Source of the DNA: Arthrobacter sp. zg-Y1110 | Lineage (GTDB): Bacteria; Actinomycetota; Actinomycetes; Actinomycetales; Micrococcaceae | Length of the DNA stretch: 64,000 bases | Reading direction: 5' to 3' | NCBI RefSeq assembly: GCF_025244865.1 | Contig: NZ_CP104272.1 | Location: 186,001-250,000 of the forward strand | Part shown: one piece after another, positions 1 through 8,402 of the stretch | How the letters are laid out: each line of letters starts with the position of its first letter | Position numbering within the stretch: the stretch's first letter is position 1 | The notes under the pieces: generated by a model | Told to the model about the DNA's origin: nothing | The model's database searches: none | Seen by the model: only the letters and a program-made list of their open reading frames with translations | Made by a program: the position numbers and the translations under genes

Positions 1-2
1 GC

Positions 3-413
3 GGCATGGGCGAGGAATACACCGCGGAGTCGGACGTTGATGACCTGCTGGCTGTCCTCCAAGTGGCGGGAGGAACAACCGACCTTTACGGGTTTGATGA
101 AGGGGCATTCCTGGCCCTGAGGGCCGCCGAGGAATCCACGGTGGTCAGCCGGGTGGTGGCCCTGGAACCCACCCTGTCCCTCGCTGACGGGGAGGACGAA
201 CTGATGGTCCTGCAGACCGAGATCGAGGGCCTCGCCGGCGTCCGCATCCCCGTTCTCGTGATGGCCGGCAGCGGCAGCGGCGACGATACCCAGGACCTGG
301 CACGCCAGACCGCCGAGGCCTTGGACTCGGGGGAGTTCCTGCTGCTGGAGTCGGATACCGGCGGTGTCCCCGACGCGGCCCTGACCGATGCCATCGAGTC
401 TTTCCTGAGCTAG
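3..413 (+). CDS. alpha/beta-hydrolase-like protein, 3' part only
   Basis: The reading frame is open to the left window edge, so this is probably the C-terminal part of a longer protein; the ATG at 6 is likely internal. The 135 visible residues look like the second half of an alpha/beta hydrolase fold: a turn GFDEGAF at about residue 29 sits where the nucleophile elbow (G-x-S-x-G) normally lies, followed by a strand IPVLVMAG near 80 that matches the usual strand before the catalytic acid. The elbow has Asp where Ser is commonest, so catalysis by the serine mechanism is doubtful; a dehalogenase-like or inactive member is possible. Substrate cannot be told. Confidence 0.5.
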   Translation, partial: GMGEEYTAESDVDDLLAVLQVAGGTTDLYGFDEGAFLALRAAEESTVVSRVVALEPTLSLADGEDELMVLQTEIEGLAGVRIPVLVMAGSGSGDDTQDLARQTAEALDSGEFLLLESDTGGVPDAALTDAIESFLS

Positions 414-467
414 GCGGCCCCGGGCGTAAGCTGAAGCCCAATCTTCGGGCTCGGCAAAGGACGGCAG

Positions 468-911
468 ATGTTCCAGTTCAACGGTGACAGCAGCGCACAC
501 GTCAACGACCCTGCGGTAATCGAGCGGTTGCTCCGGAACAAGCCGGCCCGGTGGGCGATCGTGGGGTTGTCCAATAACCCGCTCCGCCCCGCCGTCGGCG
601 TCTCACGCTTTGTCCAGGACCATCTGGGCATGGAGATCATTCCCGTGAGCCTGAAGGGCGATGACGTGCACGGCAACAAGGGTTACCGCCGGCTCAGCGA
701 AATCCCGGGAAGCATCGACGTGGTCGATTGTTTCGTGAATTCCGCCCGCGTGGGCGACATCGTGGACCAGGCCATCGAAGTCGGCGCCAAGGCTGTCTGG
801 ATGCAGCTCGGCGTGGTGGACGAAGCGGCAGCCGCGCGTGCAGCAGCGGCAGGGCTCGACGTCGTTATGGACGCCTGCCCGGTGATCGAAGCACCGCGCT
901 TCGGGCTCTAG
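468..911 (+). CDS. CoA-binding domain protein (YccU-like)
   Basis: A 147-residue single-domain protein of the CoA_binding (Rossmann) family. The nucleotide-binding strand and loop AIVGLSNNP lies near residue 29, the second strand GMEIIPVS near 54, and the end of the domain carries VWMQLGV and a closing DACPVIE, all typical of YccU-like proteins that bind CoA or a related dinucleotide; the cellular role is not established. A good ribosome binding site, AAAGGA, lies 6 bases before the ATG. The next gene is on the opposite strand and overlaps the stop by a few bases, so this is a single-gene unit. Confidence 0.85.
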   Translation: MFQFNGDSSAHVNDPAVIERLLRNKPARWAIVGLSNNPLRPAVGVSRFVQDHLGMEIIPVSLKGDDVHGNKGYRRLSEIPGSIDVVDCFVNSARVGDIVDQAIEVGAKAVWMQLGVVDEAAAARAAAAGLDVVMDACPVIEAPRFGL

Positions 912-1741
912 AGTTTGGCGAACCGGGCGCGGATGATTCCCATGTACAGCCCGTAAAGCATCAGGCCGACACCCACCGCGGCCAGCGCCACCATGCCGAA
1001 GGGCTGGTCCCGCAGTGTATGCAGCGCACCGTCGAGGCCGGTGGACTCCTCCGGGTCCGCCTGCACGGCGGCCAGGGTGAGCAGCGCCCCCAGGATGCCA
1101 AGCGACACTCCCTTGGCGATAAAGCCGGCCACGCCGGTGATATCCACGGCCTTTGACCAGAGACCGCCGGGGACGCCGGTGAGGTTTCGGCGGAAGCGGC
1201 GGGTGGCTCCCTTGAAAATGAAGTAGCCGCCTACCCCCACCACAACCAGTCCGGCGAGGCCCAGAATCCATTGGCCCGCTGGTACCGCCAGCAGGCGGGC
1301 GGTCCAGCTGACTGAGGAAGAGCTGCCGTCGTTGCTGCCGCGGCCCAGGGAGAACGAAGCGAAAATGGTTCCGATGGCCCCGTAAACGAGCACCTGTCCG
1401 GCGTTGCTGGCCCGGTCCTTCCAGAGCTCCGTGTCTTTCAGCTGCTGTCCGGCAAGGAAGATGCGGCTGAGCTGGAACAGTGCCAGGGCGTAGCAGCCGA
1501 GGAAGCAGAACCAGAGGAGCACGTACCCGGCGGGCTGTTTGGCCACAGCGGCTACGGCTCCGCTGGTGTCCGCGTTGCCGGATCCTCCGGCGTTGATCTG
1601 CAGGGCGATCGCGCCGATGACAATGTGCACGATCCCGCTTGCCACGTAGCCCACCCGGGCGAACCGCTCGAAGGCCGTGGAATCGGCGGCGCGCTCGGCG
1701 GCCTGGCTGACGGTGCCGGTACTGCGGTTGTTGTGGTTCAA
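908..1741 (-). CDS. DUF1206 membrane protein
   Basis: A 277-residue integral membrane protein of the DUF1206 family, which consists of three related units of two membrane helices each; helices are visible around ARVGYVASGIVHIVIGAIAL, YVLLWFCFLGCYAL, the QILVYGAIGTIFA-type segment, ILGLAGLVVVG, GVAGFIAKGVSLGIL and AVGVGLMLYG. Function is unknown. The longest open frame would start at 1861, on top of the start of the divergent neighbour, and has an unconvincing Arg/Trp/Cys-rich N-terminus. I prefer the TTG at 1741, which has AAGGA 9 bases upstream and leads straight into the family's usual N-terminal segment. Confidence 0.75.
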   Translation of the reverse strand: MNHNNRSTGTVSQAAERAADSTAFERFARVGYVASGIVHIVIGAIALQINAGGSGNADTSGAVAAVAKQPAGYVLLWFCFLGCYALALFQLSRIFLAGQQLKDTELWKDRASNAGQVLVYGAIGTIFASFSLGRGSNDGSSSSVSWTARLLAVPAGQWILGLAGLVVVGVGGYFIFKGATRRFRRNLTGVPGGLWSKAVDITGVAGFIAKGVSLGILGALLTLAAVQADPEESTGLDGALHTLRDQPFGMVALAAVGVGLMLYGLYMGIIRARFAKL

Positions 1742-1849
1742 ACCGTTTTGTCCTTCGCTCCGCTGCCGGCATGCCCGCAGCTTTCCTACCTGTTCCTCCC
1801 ATCCTGCCACCCATGGGTGGCGGCAGTGCCACCGCACGGACGGCAGCGC

Positions 1850-1855
1850 TAGGCT
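1850..1855 (+). promoter_or_regulatory. -10-like element giving a leaderless start
   Basis: TAGGCT ends 6 bases before the ATG at 1862 and there is no ribosome binding site, the arrangement seen for leaderless mRNAs in actinobacteria. No clear -35 element is visible. Confidence 0.45.
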
Positions 1856-1861
1856 GTCCAC

Positions 1862-2248
1862 ATGGATGCGGGTGAGCTTAAACGATTGTGCCTGTCCCTG
1901 CCCGGAGCGTTTGAAGATTTCCCTTTCGGTCCGGAGTCCTCGGTGTTCAAGGTGCGGGCGGCCGGCGGCAAAGCGAAAATGTTTGCCCTTGCCGCCCTAG
2001 CCGGCGAGCCCCTGATGATCAGCCTGAAGTGCGAACCGGAACTGGCGCTCCAGCTGCGAGCCGCCCATCCGGAAATCACGGGCGCCTGGCACATGAACAA
2101 GACGCACTGGAACCAGGTGGAAGTTGCCTCCGGCCTGCCGCACGGAATGATCCGGGACCTGGTGGAGGACTCCTATGACCTGGTGGTGGCGTCGCTGCCG
2201 CGAAAAGACCGGGAATCACTCGAGTGGAAGGGCCTGGCGGGCGGATGA
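1862..2248 (+). CDS. MmcQ/YjbR family protein
   Basis: A 128-residue protein of the MmcQ/YjbR (DUF419) family with a CyaY-like fold, often annotated as DNA-binding although no function is proven. Family signatures are the opening LCLSLPGAFEDFPFG, the central VFKVR and KMFALAALAG strands, the LMISLKCEPE segment, and the HMNKTHWNQVEV motif followed by a helix ending DLVEDSYDLV. The start has no Shine-Dalgarno but sits just behind a -10-like box, suggesting leaderless translation. The stop overlaps the ATG of the following DUF1990 gene (ATGA), so the two are probably translationally coupled. Confidence 0.85.
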   Translation: MDAGELKRLCLSLPGAFEDFPFGPESSVFKVRAAGGKAKMFALAALAGEPLMISLKCEPELALQLRAAHPEITGAWHMNKTHWNQVEVASGLPHGMIRDLVEDSYDLVVASLPRKDRESLEWKGLAGG

Positions 2249-2820
2249 GGGGCAACACCGGCTTCACCTACGCGGAGCAGGGGTTTACCGAGCGGCCGTA
2301 TCCGGCGCCGATGACGGACCGCTGGCCTGCGGGTTACCGGCTGGTGCTGCGCAAGGAAGAACTGGAGGTGGCCGACCCGCAGGCCGGGTTCCTCCGCCTC
2401 ACCAACGGGCTGCTGGACTGGGACCTGCATCGCCGGGCGGGGCTGTATGTGCCCCCCGGCACGCCCCGCGCCGTCCCCGGTGTCGACATGGCGTCCGGCG
2501 TCGGGTTCTGGCGGGTGCGCTACTACGCGCCGTGCCGGGTGATCTGGGCAGCGGAAGCGGTGGTCGACGACGACGGCGCACCGGTCCGCGGTCAGCGCAG
2601 CGGTTTTGGCTACGGGACCTTGGCTGGACACCCGGAGCGAGGCGAAGAAGGCTTTTATGCCGAACTCGACGAGGAGGGCCGGTTGTATTTCCGGATCGCC
2701 GCCTACAGCCGTCCAGGCAACCGGCTGGTGGGTGCAGCGAACGCCGTCAACGTGAGGGTCCAGCAGTTCTACACCAACCGGTACTTCGCAGCTGCCTACC
2801 GGCTGGCCTCCGGGAGCTGA
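2245..2820 (+). CDS. DUF1990 family protein
   Basis: A 191-residue member of DUF1990 (YndJ C-terminal/UPF0548-like, a SRPBCC-type fold). The hallmark is the segment GFGYGTLAGHPERGEEGFYA near residue 130, followed by YFRIAAYSRPGNRLVGAAN near the C-terminus, as in other members. Function is unknown. The ATG at 2245 overlaps the stop of the MmcQ-like gene, which makes it a better start than the in-frame ATG at 2224 inside that gene. Its 3' end overlaps the convergent acetyltransferase gene by about 25 bases. Confidence 0.85.
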   Translation: MRGNTGFTYAEQGFTERPYPAPMTDRWPAGYRLVLRKEELEVADPQAGFLRLTNGLLDWDLHRRAGLYVPPGTPRAVPGVDMASGVGFWRVRYYAPCRVIWAAEAVVDDDGAPVRGQRSGFGYGTLAGHPERGEEGFYAELDEEGRLYFRIAAYSRPGNRLVGAANAVNVRVQQFYTNRYFAAAYRLASGS

Positions 2821-3332
2821 TCCCTCCGGAGGATGAACTTCAGGGTGAGGCCGTTTTCCTCTTCCGGCATAAAGCCCGCGCTCAGGAGCAGGGATTGGGA
2901 CGCGTCGTTGCCCGGCTCCGTGTAGGCAATAATGGCGTCCACCTCCGGGTGGGTGAGCGCAAACCGGGCCAACGCCAGCAACGCTTCAGTGGCGTAGCCC
3001 TGGCCCTGGCGGGAGGGCGCAACGTTGTAGCTGACTTCCACCGTGCCTTCATCGGGCAGGCCGGCGAAGCCGATGGTTCCCACCACCAGCGTGGTGGATA
3101 TTTCCCGGATCAGGCGGGTGCCGAACGTTGCCGCAGCGGGACCGAGCAATCCGGCCTCGAAGAACTGGCGGGCGGCGTCGTAGTCGGTGGGCTGCGGGAA
3201 GTCCTCCGCCCAGTCCGGGTGGCGCGTCTGGATGATGAGGGCGTCCACTTCCGCCACGGTCATCAGGTCCAGCGTCAGGCGCTGCGTGGGGATGCCGGCG
3301 TCTGCGGCCAGGTTCTCGGGGATTATGCTCAC
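2796..3332 (-). CDS. GNAT-family N-acetyltransferase
   Basis: A 178-residue acetyltransferase of the RimJ/RimL-like GNAT group, transferring acetyl from acetyl-CoA to an unknown amine. The RLTLDLMT opening strand, the acetyl-CoA pyrophosphate loop RQGQGYATEAL near residue 120, the beta-5 segment VDAIIAYTEPGNDASQSLLLSAGF and the C-terminal LKFILRRD strand are all present. Translation begins at a GTG at 3332; no clear ribosome binding site precedes it. The gene converges on the DUF1990 gene with a short overlap of the 3' ends and stands alone on its strand. Confidence 0.85.
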   Translation of the reverse strand: MSIIPENLAADAGIPTQRLTLDLMTVAEVDALIIQTRHPDWAEDFPQPTDYDAARQFFEAGLLGPAAATFGTRLIREISTTLVVGTIGFAGLPDEGTVEVSYNVAPSRQGQGYATEALLALARFALTHPEVDAIIAYTEPGNDASQSLLLSAGFMPEEENGLTLKFILRRDQLPEASR

Positions 3333-3393
3333 GAGCTAATTTTGCACGTACTTCCGGGTTTTGCTTCATTCGGCGGTCCGGACGCGCGGGGGA

Positions 3394-3786
3394 CTACCTG
3401 GTTTGGCGGCCAACAGGTACGAAGAGCATCCGAAACGAGTTCGCCAGGAGGAGTCCGAACAGTCCGGTGGACGTCGTGGGCTGCTGGAGCAGCAGCAACG
3501 AAATGATGAGCAGTACTGCGCACAGCACCGCGGTCGCCGCCATGAACTTGACTCGTCCCCGGTCCGCAGTCAGCACCTGTTCCTTGCCCCGGCTGCGGGC
3601 CCCCGCCAGCAACCACACCCCGATGCCTGCTGCCAGCAGCCCGGCCGCGACGGTGAGGCCGGCCGTCAGCCGGTCATCCCCGCTGAACAAATACGGCAGG
3701 TTCAAAATCAGTGGGACGGCGCCCGCCGCCAGGCTTAGTACTCCGCCAACCTGGCGGACCTGCTGCGTTCGGTAGATCTTGTCCAT
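3394..3786 (-). CDS. small integral membrane protein, unknown
   Basis: A 130-residue protein with three predicted membrane helices: residues about 13-33, 42-62 (LTAGLTVAAGLLAAGIGVWL) and 79-100 (AATAVLCAVLLIISLLLLQQ). There is a short positively charged N-terminus and no cysteine or other catalytic signature. I do not recognise the family. It lies just downstream of purL on the same strand, separated by a strong hairpin, so it may be transcribed independently or by read-through. Confidence 0.6.
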   Translation of the reverse strand: MDKIYRTQQVRQVGGVLSLAAGAVPLILNLPYLFSGDDRLTAGLTVAAGLLAAGIGVWLLAGARSRGKEQVLTADRGRVKFMAATAVLCAVLLIISLLLLQQPTTSTGLFGLLLANSFRMLFVPVGRQTR

Positions 3787-3800
3787 GCCTGAGGAGCCTA

Positions 3801-3825
3801 CACGGGCCCGTATCCCGGGCCCGTG
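3801..3825 (-). terminator. GC-rich hairpin downstream of purL
   Basis: A perfect 10-bp inverted repeat, CACGGGCCCG and CGGGCCCGTG, separated by 5 bases, lies 14 bases past the purL stop. There is no T-run, so it may act as a weak or Rho-assisted terminator or as an mRNA 3'-end stabiliser. Confidence 0.5.
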
Positions 3826-3838
3826 CAGCCGCGGGATA

Positions 3839-6148
3839 CTAGCCGAAGTGCTTCGGCAGGGTCCCTTCGTGCGCAGCCTTCAGCTCATCCAGCGGCAGGA
3901 CGAAGTTGCTCTGGAAGTCCAGGGCACCGATCTCGGTATCCACCACGCCGATCCGGGCATGAGCGAAGCCGCGCGCCGAGCACATGTCCTTGAAGCGGAC
4001 CTCCTCGCTCCGGGCCACCGCGACGACGGCGCGGGCCTGGGACTCGGAGAACAGCAGGGTGAACAGGTCCACCCCGTCGCGTTCGCAGACTTCGCCGAGG
4101 CCGATCCGTGCGCCCACGCCGAAGCGCAGGGCCATTTCGGACAGTGCGGCGGCGAGGCCGCCCTCGGAGAGGTCATGCGCGGCGTCGATCATTCCGTCGC
4201 GGGAGGCATTGACCAGCAGTTCCCCGAGCAGTTTCTCCGCCTGCAGGTCCACCTTCGGCGGCTGTCCGCCCAGGTGGCCGCGCAGGTTCGCGTATTCGGA
4301 ACCGTCCAGCTCGTCCTGCGTGGTGCCCATCAGGTAAATGGCCTGGCCGTCCTGCCGCCAGCCCGACGGCGTGCGCCGGGCGACGTCGTCGAACACGCCC
4401 AGCACGCCCACCACGGGGGTGGGATGGATGGCGACGCCGCCGGTCTGGTTGTAGAGCGAGACGTTGCCGCCGGTGACAGGCACGCCGAGTTCGCGGCAGC
4501 CGTCGGCCAGTCCGCGTACGGACTCGGCGAACTGCCACATGACCTCGGGGTCCTCCGGGGAGCCGAAGTTCAGGCAGTCGGTGACCGCCAGGGGTTTTGC
4601 GCCGGCGGTGGACACGTTGCGGTAGGACTCGGCCAGGGCCAGCTTCGCGCCCTCGTACGGGTTGAGGTAGGAGTAGCGGCCGTTGGCATCGGTGGAAATG
4701 GCGACGCCCAGTCCGGTGGTTTCATCCACGCGGACCACACCGGCGTCGTCCGGCATGGCCAGGGCGGTGTTGCCCTGCACGTAGCGGTCGTACTGGTTGG
4801 TGACCCAGGACTTGTCGCACATGTTCGGCGAGGCCATGAGTTCCAGGATGGCGTCCTTGACCGCGGCGCTGCCGAAGGGCCGTTCCGCATTGAAGGAGTC
4901 GGCCTCGATGCTGTCCTGTGCGGCCGGGCGGGCCATGGGGCGCTGGTACACCGGTCCCTCATGCGCCACCGTGCGCGGATCCACGTCCACAATGGTCTCG
5001 CCGTCCCAGTCGATGATCAGCCGGCCGGTGCCGGTGACCTCGCCGAGCCAGGAGTACTCCACGTTCCACTTGTCCATGATCGCCTCGAACGCTTCCACGT
5101 TCTCCGGCGTCACCACGGCCATCATGCGTTCCTGTGACTCGGACATCAGGATCTCGCCGGGGGTCAGGGTGGGGTCGCGCAGCAGCACGTTGGTCAGTTC
5201 CACGTGCATACCGCCGTCGCCGTTGGAGGCGAGTTCCGACGTCGCGCAGGAAATGCCGGCCGCGCCCAGGTCCTGGATGCCCTCCACCACGGAGGACTTG
5301 AACAGCTCCAGGCAGCACTCGATGAGCACCTTCTCCGCGAACGGATCGCCCACCTGGACGGCGGGACGCTTGGAAGGCTTGTCCGCGTCGAAGGATTCGG
5401 AGGCCAGCACGGACGCGCCGCCGATGCCGTCGCCGCCGGTGCGGGCGCCGAAGAGCACCACCTTGTTGCCGGCGCCGGAGGCGTTGGCCAGGCGGATGTC
5501 CTCGTGGCGCATTACGCCCACAGCCAGGGCGTTGACCAGCGGGTTGCCCTGGTAGACGGAGTCGAAGACCAGTTCCCCGCCGATGTTCGGCAGGCCCAGG
5601 GAGTTGCCGTAGCCGCCGATGCCGGAGACGATGCCGTGCACCAGGCGGGCAGTGTCCGGGTGGTCGATGGCGCCGAAGCGCAGCGGATCCATCACGGCCA
5701 CCGGGCGGGCACCCATGGAGATGATGTCGCGGACAATGCCGCCGACGCCGGTGGCCGCCCCCTGGTAGGGCTCCACGAAGGACGGGTGGTTATGGGATTC
5801 GACCTTGAAGGTCACGGCCCAGCCTTCACCGATGTCCACGACGCCGGCGTTCTCGCCGATGCCCACCAGCAGGTGTTCCTTCATTTTGTCGGTGACCTTG
5901 TCACCGAACTGCTTCAAATGCACCTTGGAGGACTTGTACGAGCAGTGCTCGGACCACATCACCGAGTACATGGCCAGTTCCGCCGCGGTGGGGCGGCGGC
6001 CCAGGATCTCCACGACGCGGTGGAATTCGTCTTCCTTCAGGCCGAGCTCGGCCCAGGGCAGTTCCGTGTCCGGGGTGGCAGCGGCGTGCTCAACGGTGTC
6101 GATGCGGAACTTCTTCTGCTCAGCGGCAGCACTGGGGGAAACGGTCAT
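3839..6148 (-). CDS. purL: phosphoribosylformylglycinamidine synthase subunit PurL
   Basis: The large catalytic subunit of FGAM synthase, which makes FGAM from FGAR, ATP and ammonia in step four of purine biosynthesis. At 769 residues it is the small PurL type that works with separate PurS and PurQ. Visible signatures are the substrate-binding HCSYKSSK near residue 70, [20 protein letters not shown] near 117, the GVGGIVRDI loop, the internal repeat of the AIR-synthase-like fold with DLGAAGIS and later [11 protein letters not shown], and GGNVSLYN. The start ATG overlaps the purQ stop by 4 bases, so the two are translationally coupled. Confidence 0.97.
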   Translation of the reverse strand: MTVSPSAAAEQKKFRIDTVEHAAATPDTELPWAELGLKEDEFHRVVEILGRRPTAAELAMYSVMWSEHCSYKSSKVHLKQFGDKVTDKMKEHLLVGIGENAGVVDIGEGWAVTFKVESHNHPSFVEPYQGAATGVGGIVRDIISMGARPVAVMDPLRFGAIDHPDTARLVHGIVSGIGGYGNSLGLPNIGGELVFDSVYQGNPLVNALAVGVMRHEDIRLANASGAGNKVVLFGARTGGDGIGGASVLASESFDADKPSKRPAVQVGDPFAEKVLIECCLELFKSSVVEGIQDLGAAGISCATSELASNGDGGMHVELTNVLLRDPTLTPGEILMSESQERMMAVVTPENVEAFEAIMDKWNVEYSWLGEVTGTGRLIIDWDGETIVDVDPRTVAHEGPVYQRPMARPAAQDSIEADSFNAERPFGSAAVKDAILELMASPNMCDKSWVTNQYDRYVQGNTALAMPDDAGVVRVDETTGLGVAISTDANGRYSYLNPYEGAKLALAESYRNVSTAGAKPLAVTDCLNFGSPEDPEVMWQFAESVRGLADGCRELGVPVTGGNVSLYNQTGGVAIHPTPVVGVLGVFDDVARRTPSGWRQDGQAIYLMGTTQDELDGSEYANLRGHLGGQPPKVDLQAEKLLGELLVNASRDGMIDAAHDLSEGGLAAALSEMALRFGVGARIGLGEVCERDGVDLFTLLFSESQARAVVAVARSEEVRFKDMCSARGFAHARIGVVDTEIGALDFQSNFVLPLDELKAAHEGTLPKHFG

Positions 6149-6921
6149 GACTTGCCTCCGGCAACGAGCGAGTTGAGTACAGAGCTGAAGATGCGCAGCC
6201 CGTCGGTGCCGTAGCCCAGGCCTACCTCGCCGTAGGCGGAGGAATCCGGGCCGAAGCCGGGTTCGACGGCGTGTTCAGGGTGGGGCATCAGCCCGACGAC
6301 GTTTCCTGCGGCGTTGGAAATGCCGGCGATGCCGCGGCGGGACCCGTTGGGGTTCCCGCCGTCGTAGCGGAAGACCACCCGGCCTTCACCTTCCAGCTCG
6401 TCCAGCGTCTTCTCGTCCGCGACGTACTGTCCGTCCTGGTTTTTCAGCGGAACCACCATGCCGGCACCGGGTTCGTAGGCGGAGGTCCAGGCGGTGCTGT
6501 TGTTTTCCACCCGCAGCAGCTGGTCCGCGCAGGAGAACCGGAGGTGGTTGTTCTTGATCATGGAACCGGGCAGAAGGTGCGCCTCGGTGAGGATCTGGAA
6601 GCCGTTGCAGATGCCCAGTACGGGCATGCCGCCGGCTGCGGCGTCCACTACCTTGTCCATGAGCGGTGCGAAGCGGGCAATCGCGCCGGCGCGCAGGTAG
6701 TCCCCGTAGGAGAACCCGCCGGGGATGATTACGGCGTCCACTGACTGCAGATTGGCTTCGGCGTGCCAGAGCCCGACGGCGGTGCCGCCGGCGATGGTCA
6801 CGGCGCGGGCGGCGTCGCGGTCATCCAAGGTGCCGGGGAAGGTGATGACACCCACCCGGACCGCGCGGAGCGCGTCGTTCTCGGGGGCAACGGAAAAGTC
6901 GCCGATCAGGGGGGTACTCAA
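6145..6921 (-). CDS. purQ: phosphoribosylformylglycinamidine synthase subunit PurQ
   Basis: The glutaminase subunit of FGAM synthase, a class I amidotransferase that supplies ammonia to PurL. In 258 residues it has the opening [16 protein letters not shown], the oxyanion segment [12 protein letters not shown], the nucleophile Cys in [11 protein letters not shown] near residue 105, and the catalytic His-x-Glu in [10 protein letters not shown] near 217. The 3' end overlaps purL by 4 bases and purS ends 2 bases before the purQ start, so purS-purQ-purL form one operon, the usual actinobacterial order. Confidence 0.97.
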   Translation of the reverse strand: MSTPLIGDFSVAPENDALRAVRVGVITFPGTLDDRDAARAVTIAGGTAVGLWHAEANLQSVDAVIIPGGFSYGDYLRAGAIARFAPLMDKVVDAAAGGMPVLGICNGFQILTEAHLLPGSMIKNNHLRFSCADQLLRVENNSTAWTSAYEPGAGMVVPLKNQDGQYVADEKTLDELEGEGRVVFRYDGGNPNGSRRGIAGISNAAGNVVGLMPHPEHAVEPGFGPDSSAYGEVGLGYGTDGLRIFSSVLNSLVAGGKS

Positions 6922-6923
6922 GA

Positions 6924-7178
6924 TCAGGCCTCCGGGATTACTTCAACGCGGGTGACGTCTTCGATCACGGGGTTGGAGAGCAGTGTGGCGGCGGCGGTGC
7001 GGGCCTGCTCCAGGATTTCGGGGGTGACGTCTCCGTCTACGGTGAGCTCGAAGCGCTTGCCCTGGCGGACTCCGGCGAAGCCGGTCAGTCCCAGGCGGGG
7101 GAGTGCCCCTGCAATGGCTTTGCCCTGCGGATCAAGGATTTCAGGCTTGGGCATAACGTCAACAACGATCCGGGGCAT
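6924..7178 (-). CDS. purS: phosphoribosylformylglycinamidine synthase subunit PurS
   Basis: An 84-residue PurS, the small subunit that bridges PurL and PurQ so that ammonia is channelled between them. It shows the family's order of elements: an N-terminal strand [20 protein letters not shown], the [16 protein letters not shown] segment and a C-terminal strand [10 protein letters not shown]. It is the first gene of the purS-purQ-purL operon; the 125 bases upstream should hold the operon promoter, but I could not pick out a convincing -35/-10 pair or purine operator there. Confidence 0.95.
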   Translation of the reverse strand: MPRIVVDVMPKPEILDPQGKAIAGALPRLGLTGFAGVRQGKRFELTVDGDVTPEILEQARTAAATLLSNPVIEDVTRVEVIPEA

Positions 7179-7302
7179 CCGGCAGCTCCTCTAAACGAGA
7201 TGGGTGGCCGCGGACCTTGCCGTCTCACGCTGATTCAGCGCTCCGCGAGCTTGCACTTGCCATTCTAGCCGCGTTACCTGCGTTACGGTGACGACTCCGG
7301 GC

Positions 7303-7530
7303 CTAGGCCGGGATCTCCAGCTGGAAGCCGCAGACGCAGCGGAGCACGGTGGTTTCCAGCTGTACATCCACCGGTTCCTGCGGCATGGATTCCACAGTGA
7401 TCGGTTCGAAGATGGACAGCTGCCGGCTGTCCCGGGGCTGCATGGGTTCGCCGCAGTGCATGTACTCGGCGTCGTCGGACTCGAGGATCCCGCGTGCCCA
7501 GAGATATTGGTCCTTTGCTTCTATAGACAT
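7303..7530 (-). CDS. small conserved-looking protein with two Cys-Gly knuckles
   Basis: A 75-residue acidic protein of unknown function. Two short cysteine motifs, MHCGEPM near residue 25 and LRCVCGFQ near 65, resemble the halves of a zinc ribbon, although only three cysteines are present, so metal binding would need another ligand such as the neighbouring His. No signal peptide or membrane segment. It stands alone; a 12-base palindrome lies 47 bases upstream and may be its operator. Confidence 0.6.
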   Translation of the reverse strand: MSIEAKDQYLWARGILESDDAEYMHCGEPMQPRDSRQLSIFEPITVESMPQEPVDVQLETTVLRCVCGFQLEIPA

Positions 7531-7576
7531 TTTTGCGCTTTCAGTCGGTCCAGAACTCCGTTGTCCGGAAGAATAC

Positions 7577-7588
7577 TAAGCATGCTTA
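7577..7588. promoter_or_regulatory. 12-bp perfect palindrome, candidate operator
   Basis: TAAGCATGCTTA is a perfect palindrome in the intergenic region between the divergent genes starting at 7530 and 7673. MarR-type repressors of actinobacteria often bind sites of this kind, but the regulator is not identified here. Confidence 0.4.
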
Positions 7589-7660
7589 TTCAATAATAGG
7601 CCATGGGGTGCAGGATCAGGTGCAGATTGCGGCCGTTGTGTGAGCTGGATTACCTCTGGT

Positions 7661-7666
7661 TAGAGT
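7661..7666 (+). promoter_or_regulatory. -10-like element giving a leaderless start
   Basis: TAGAGT ends 6 bases before the GTG start at 7673, with no ribosome binding site. TTGTGT at 7636-7641 could be a poorly spaced (19 bases) -35 element. Confidence 0.45.
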
Positions 7667-7672
7667 GGGGCC

Positions 7673-8179
7673 GTGAGACTCCTACAAGCAAGCCCGGCCA
7701 CGGTTCGCCGGCTAATGAACGTATGGCCGCCCTTTGCCTTTACCGGTATTCGAATCACCCGACTGGACCCTGAGTACCTGGGTGTCTCTGTGCGGCTGCG
7801 GTCCTACTGGTGGAACAAGAACGTGGCCGGCGTTCATTTCGGCGGCTCCCTGTTCGCCATGACGGACCCGTTCTGGATGATGATGCTGCTCCACCACCTC
7901 GGCCGTGACCACGTGGTCTGGGACCGTGCAGCGGAGATTGAGTTCCTGAAGCCGGGAAAGGGCGAGGTGCGGGCCGAGTTTGTCCTGGACCCGGCCGACG
8001 TCGAACGGCTGCGCAAGCAGGCCGCGGGCGGGGAGAAGGTTCTCGAATGGTTTTCGGTGGACGTGACCGACGGCAGCGGCGACGTGGTTGCCCGGATACG
8101 CAAGCAGGTGCATGTGCGGCGCAAACGGGACCGGCCGGCAGCGCAGGAGCCCAGCGGAGCGGGGGCAGCTCATGAATGA
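7673..8179 (+). CDS. DUF4442 hotdog-fold thioesterase-like protein
   Basis: A 168-residue DUF4442 protein, a relative of the PaaI/YiiD-type hotdog thioesterases that hydrolyse acyl-CoA thioesters; the substrate is not known. The characteristic centre is NKNVAGVHFGGSLFAMTDPFWMMMLLHHLG near residues 44-73 (shown here in part), with the helix packing onto strands such as AEIEFLKPGKGEVRAEF. Translation starts at GTG and is probably leaderless. The downstream 76-residue membrane protein overlaps the 3' end by 8 bases, suggesting a two-gene unit. Confidence 0.8.
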   Translation: MRLLQASPATVRRLMNVWPPFAFTGIRITRLDPEYLGVSVRLRSYWWNKNVAGVHFGGSLFAMTDPFWMMMLLHHLGRDHVVWDRAAEIEFLKPGKGEVRAEFVLDPADVERLRKQAAGGEKVLEWFSVDVTDGSGDVVARIRKQVHVRRKRDRPAAQEPSGAGAAHE

Positions 8180-8402
8180 CGGTGCCAACCCGACCATCCC
8201 GGCCGCCGATACACTCCTGGTTTCCGGCATCGCCGCAGTGCTGCTGCTTTTACTGGTGTGGGCGGTCATCCGCCTGGCCCGCTCGAGCGCAGTCACTGCC
8301 GGGGAGCGGCTTGGACTGCTTCTCTTCTGCCTGATATTTCCCGTGCTGGGTCCAATTTGCACGTTGGTGATCCTGACCCGCCGGGAAAGCGTGCTCCGGT
8401 AG
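8172..8402 (+). CDS. small PLDc_N-like membrane protein
   Basis: A 76-residue protein with two membrane helices, residues about 14-36 (a Leu/Val-rich stretch ending VIRLARSS) and 47-68, the second ending in FPVLGPICTLVILTRR. The layout matches the phospholipase D N-terminal domain family (PLDc_N), a two-helix module also found alone in actinobacteria. The ATG at 8172 overlaps the end of the DUF4442 gene; longer in-frame starts lie inside that gene and give an implausible Arg-rich N-terminus. Role unknown. Confidence 0.65.
   Translation: MNDGANPTIPAADTLLVSGIAAVLLLLLVWAVIRLARSSAVTAGERLGLLLFCLIFPVLGPICTLVILTRRESVLR

Noticed and set aside
603..1832. Long minus-strand open frame of 409 codons
   Set aside because: Arg/Pro-rich shadow of the DUF1206 gene in another frame, with no recognisable domain.
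2175..3506. 443-codon plus-strand open frame
   Set aside because: Crosses a DUF1990 gene and an antisense acetyltransferase gene out of frame; composition is typical of a high-GC shadow frame.
3779..6214. Long plus-strand open frames opposite purL and purQ
   Set aside because: Antisense to well-recognised purine genes and lacking any motif.
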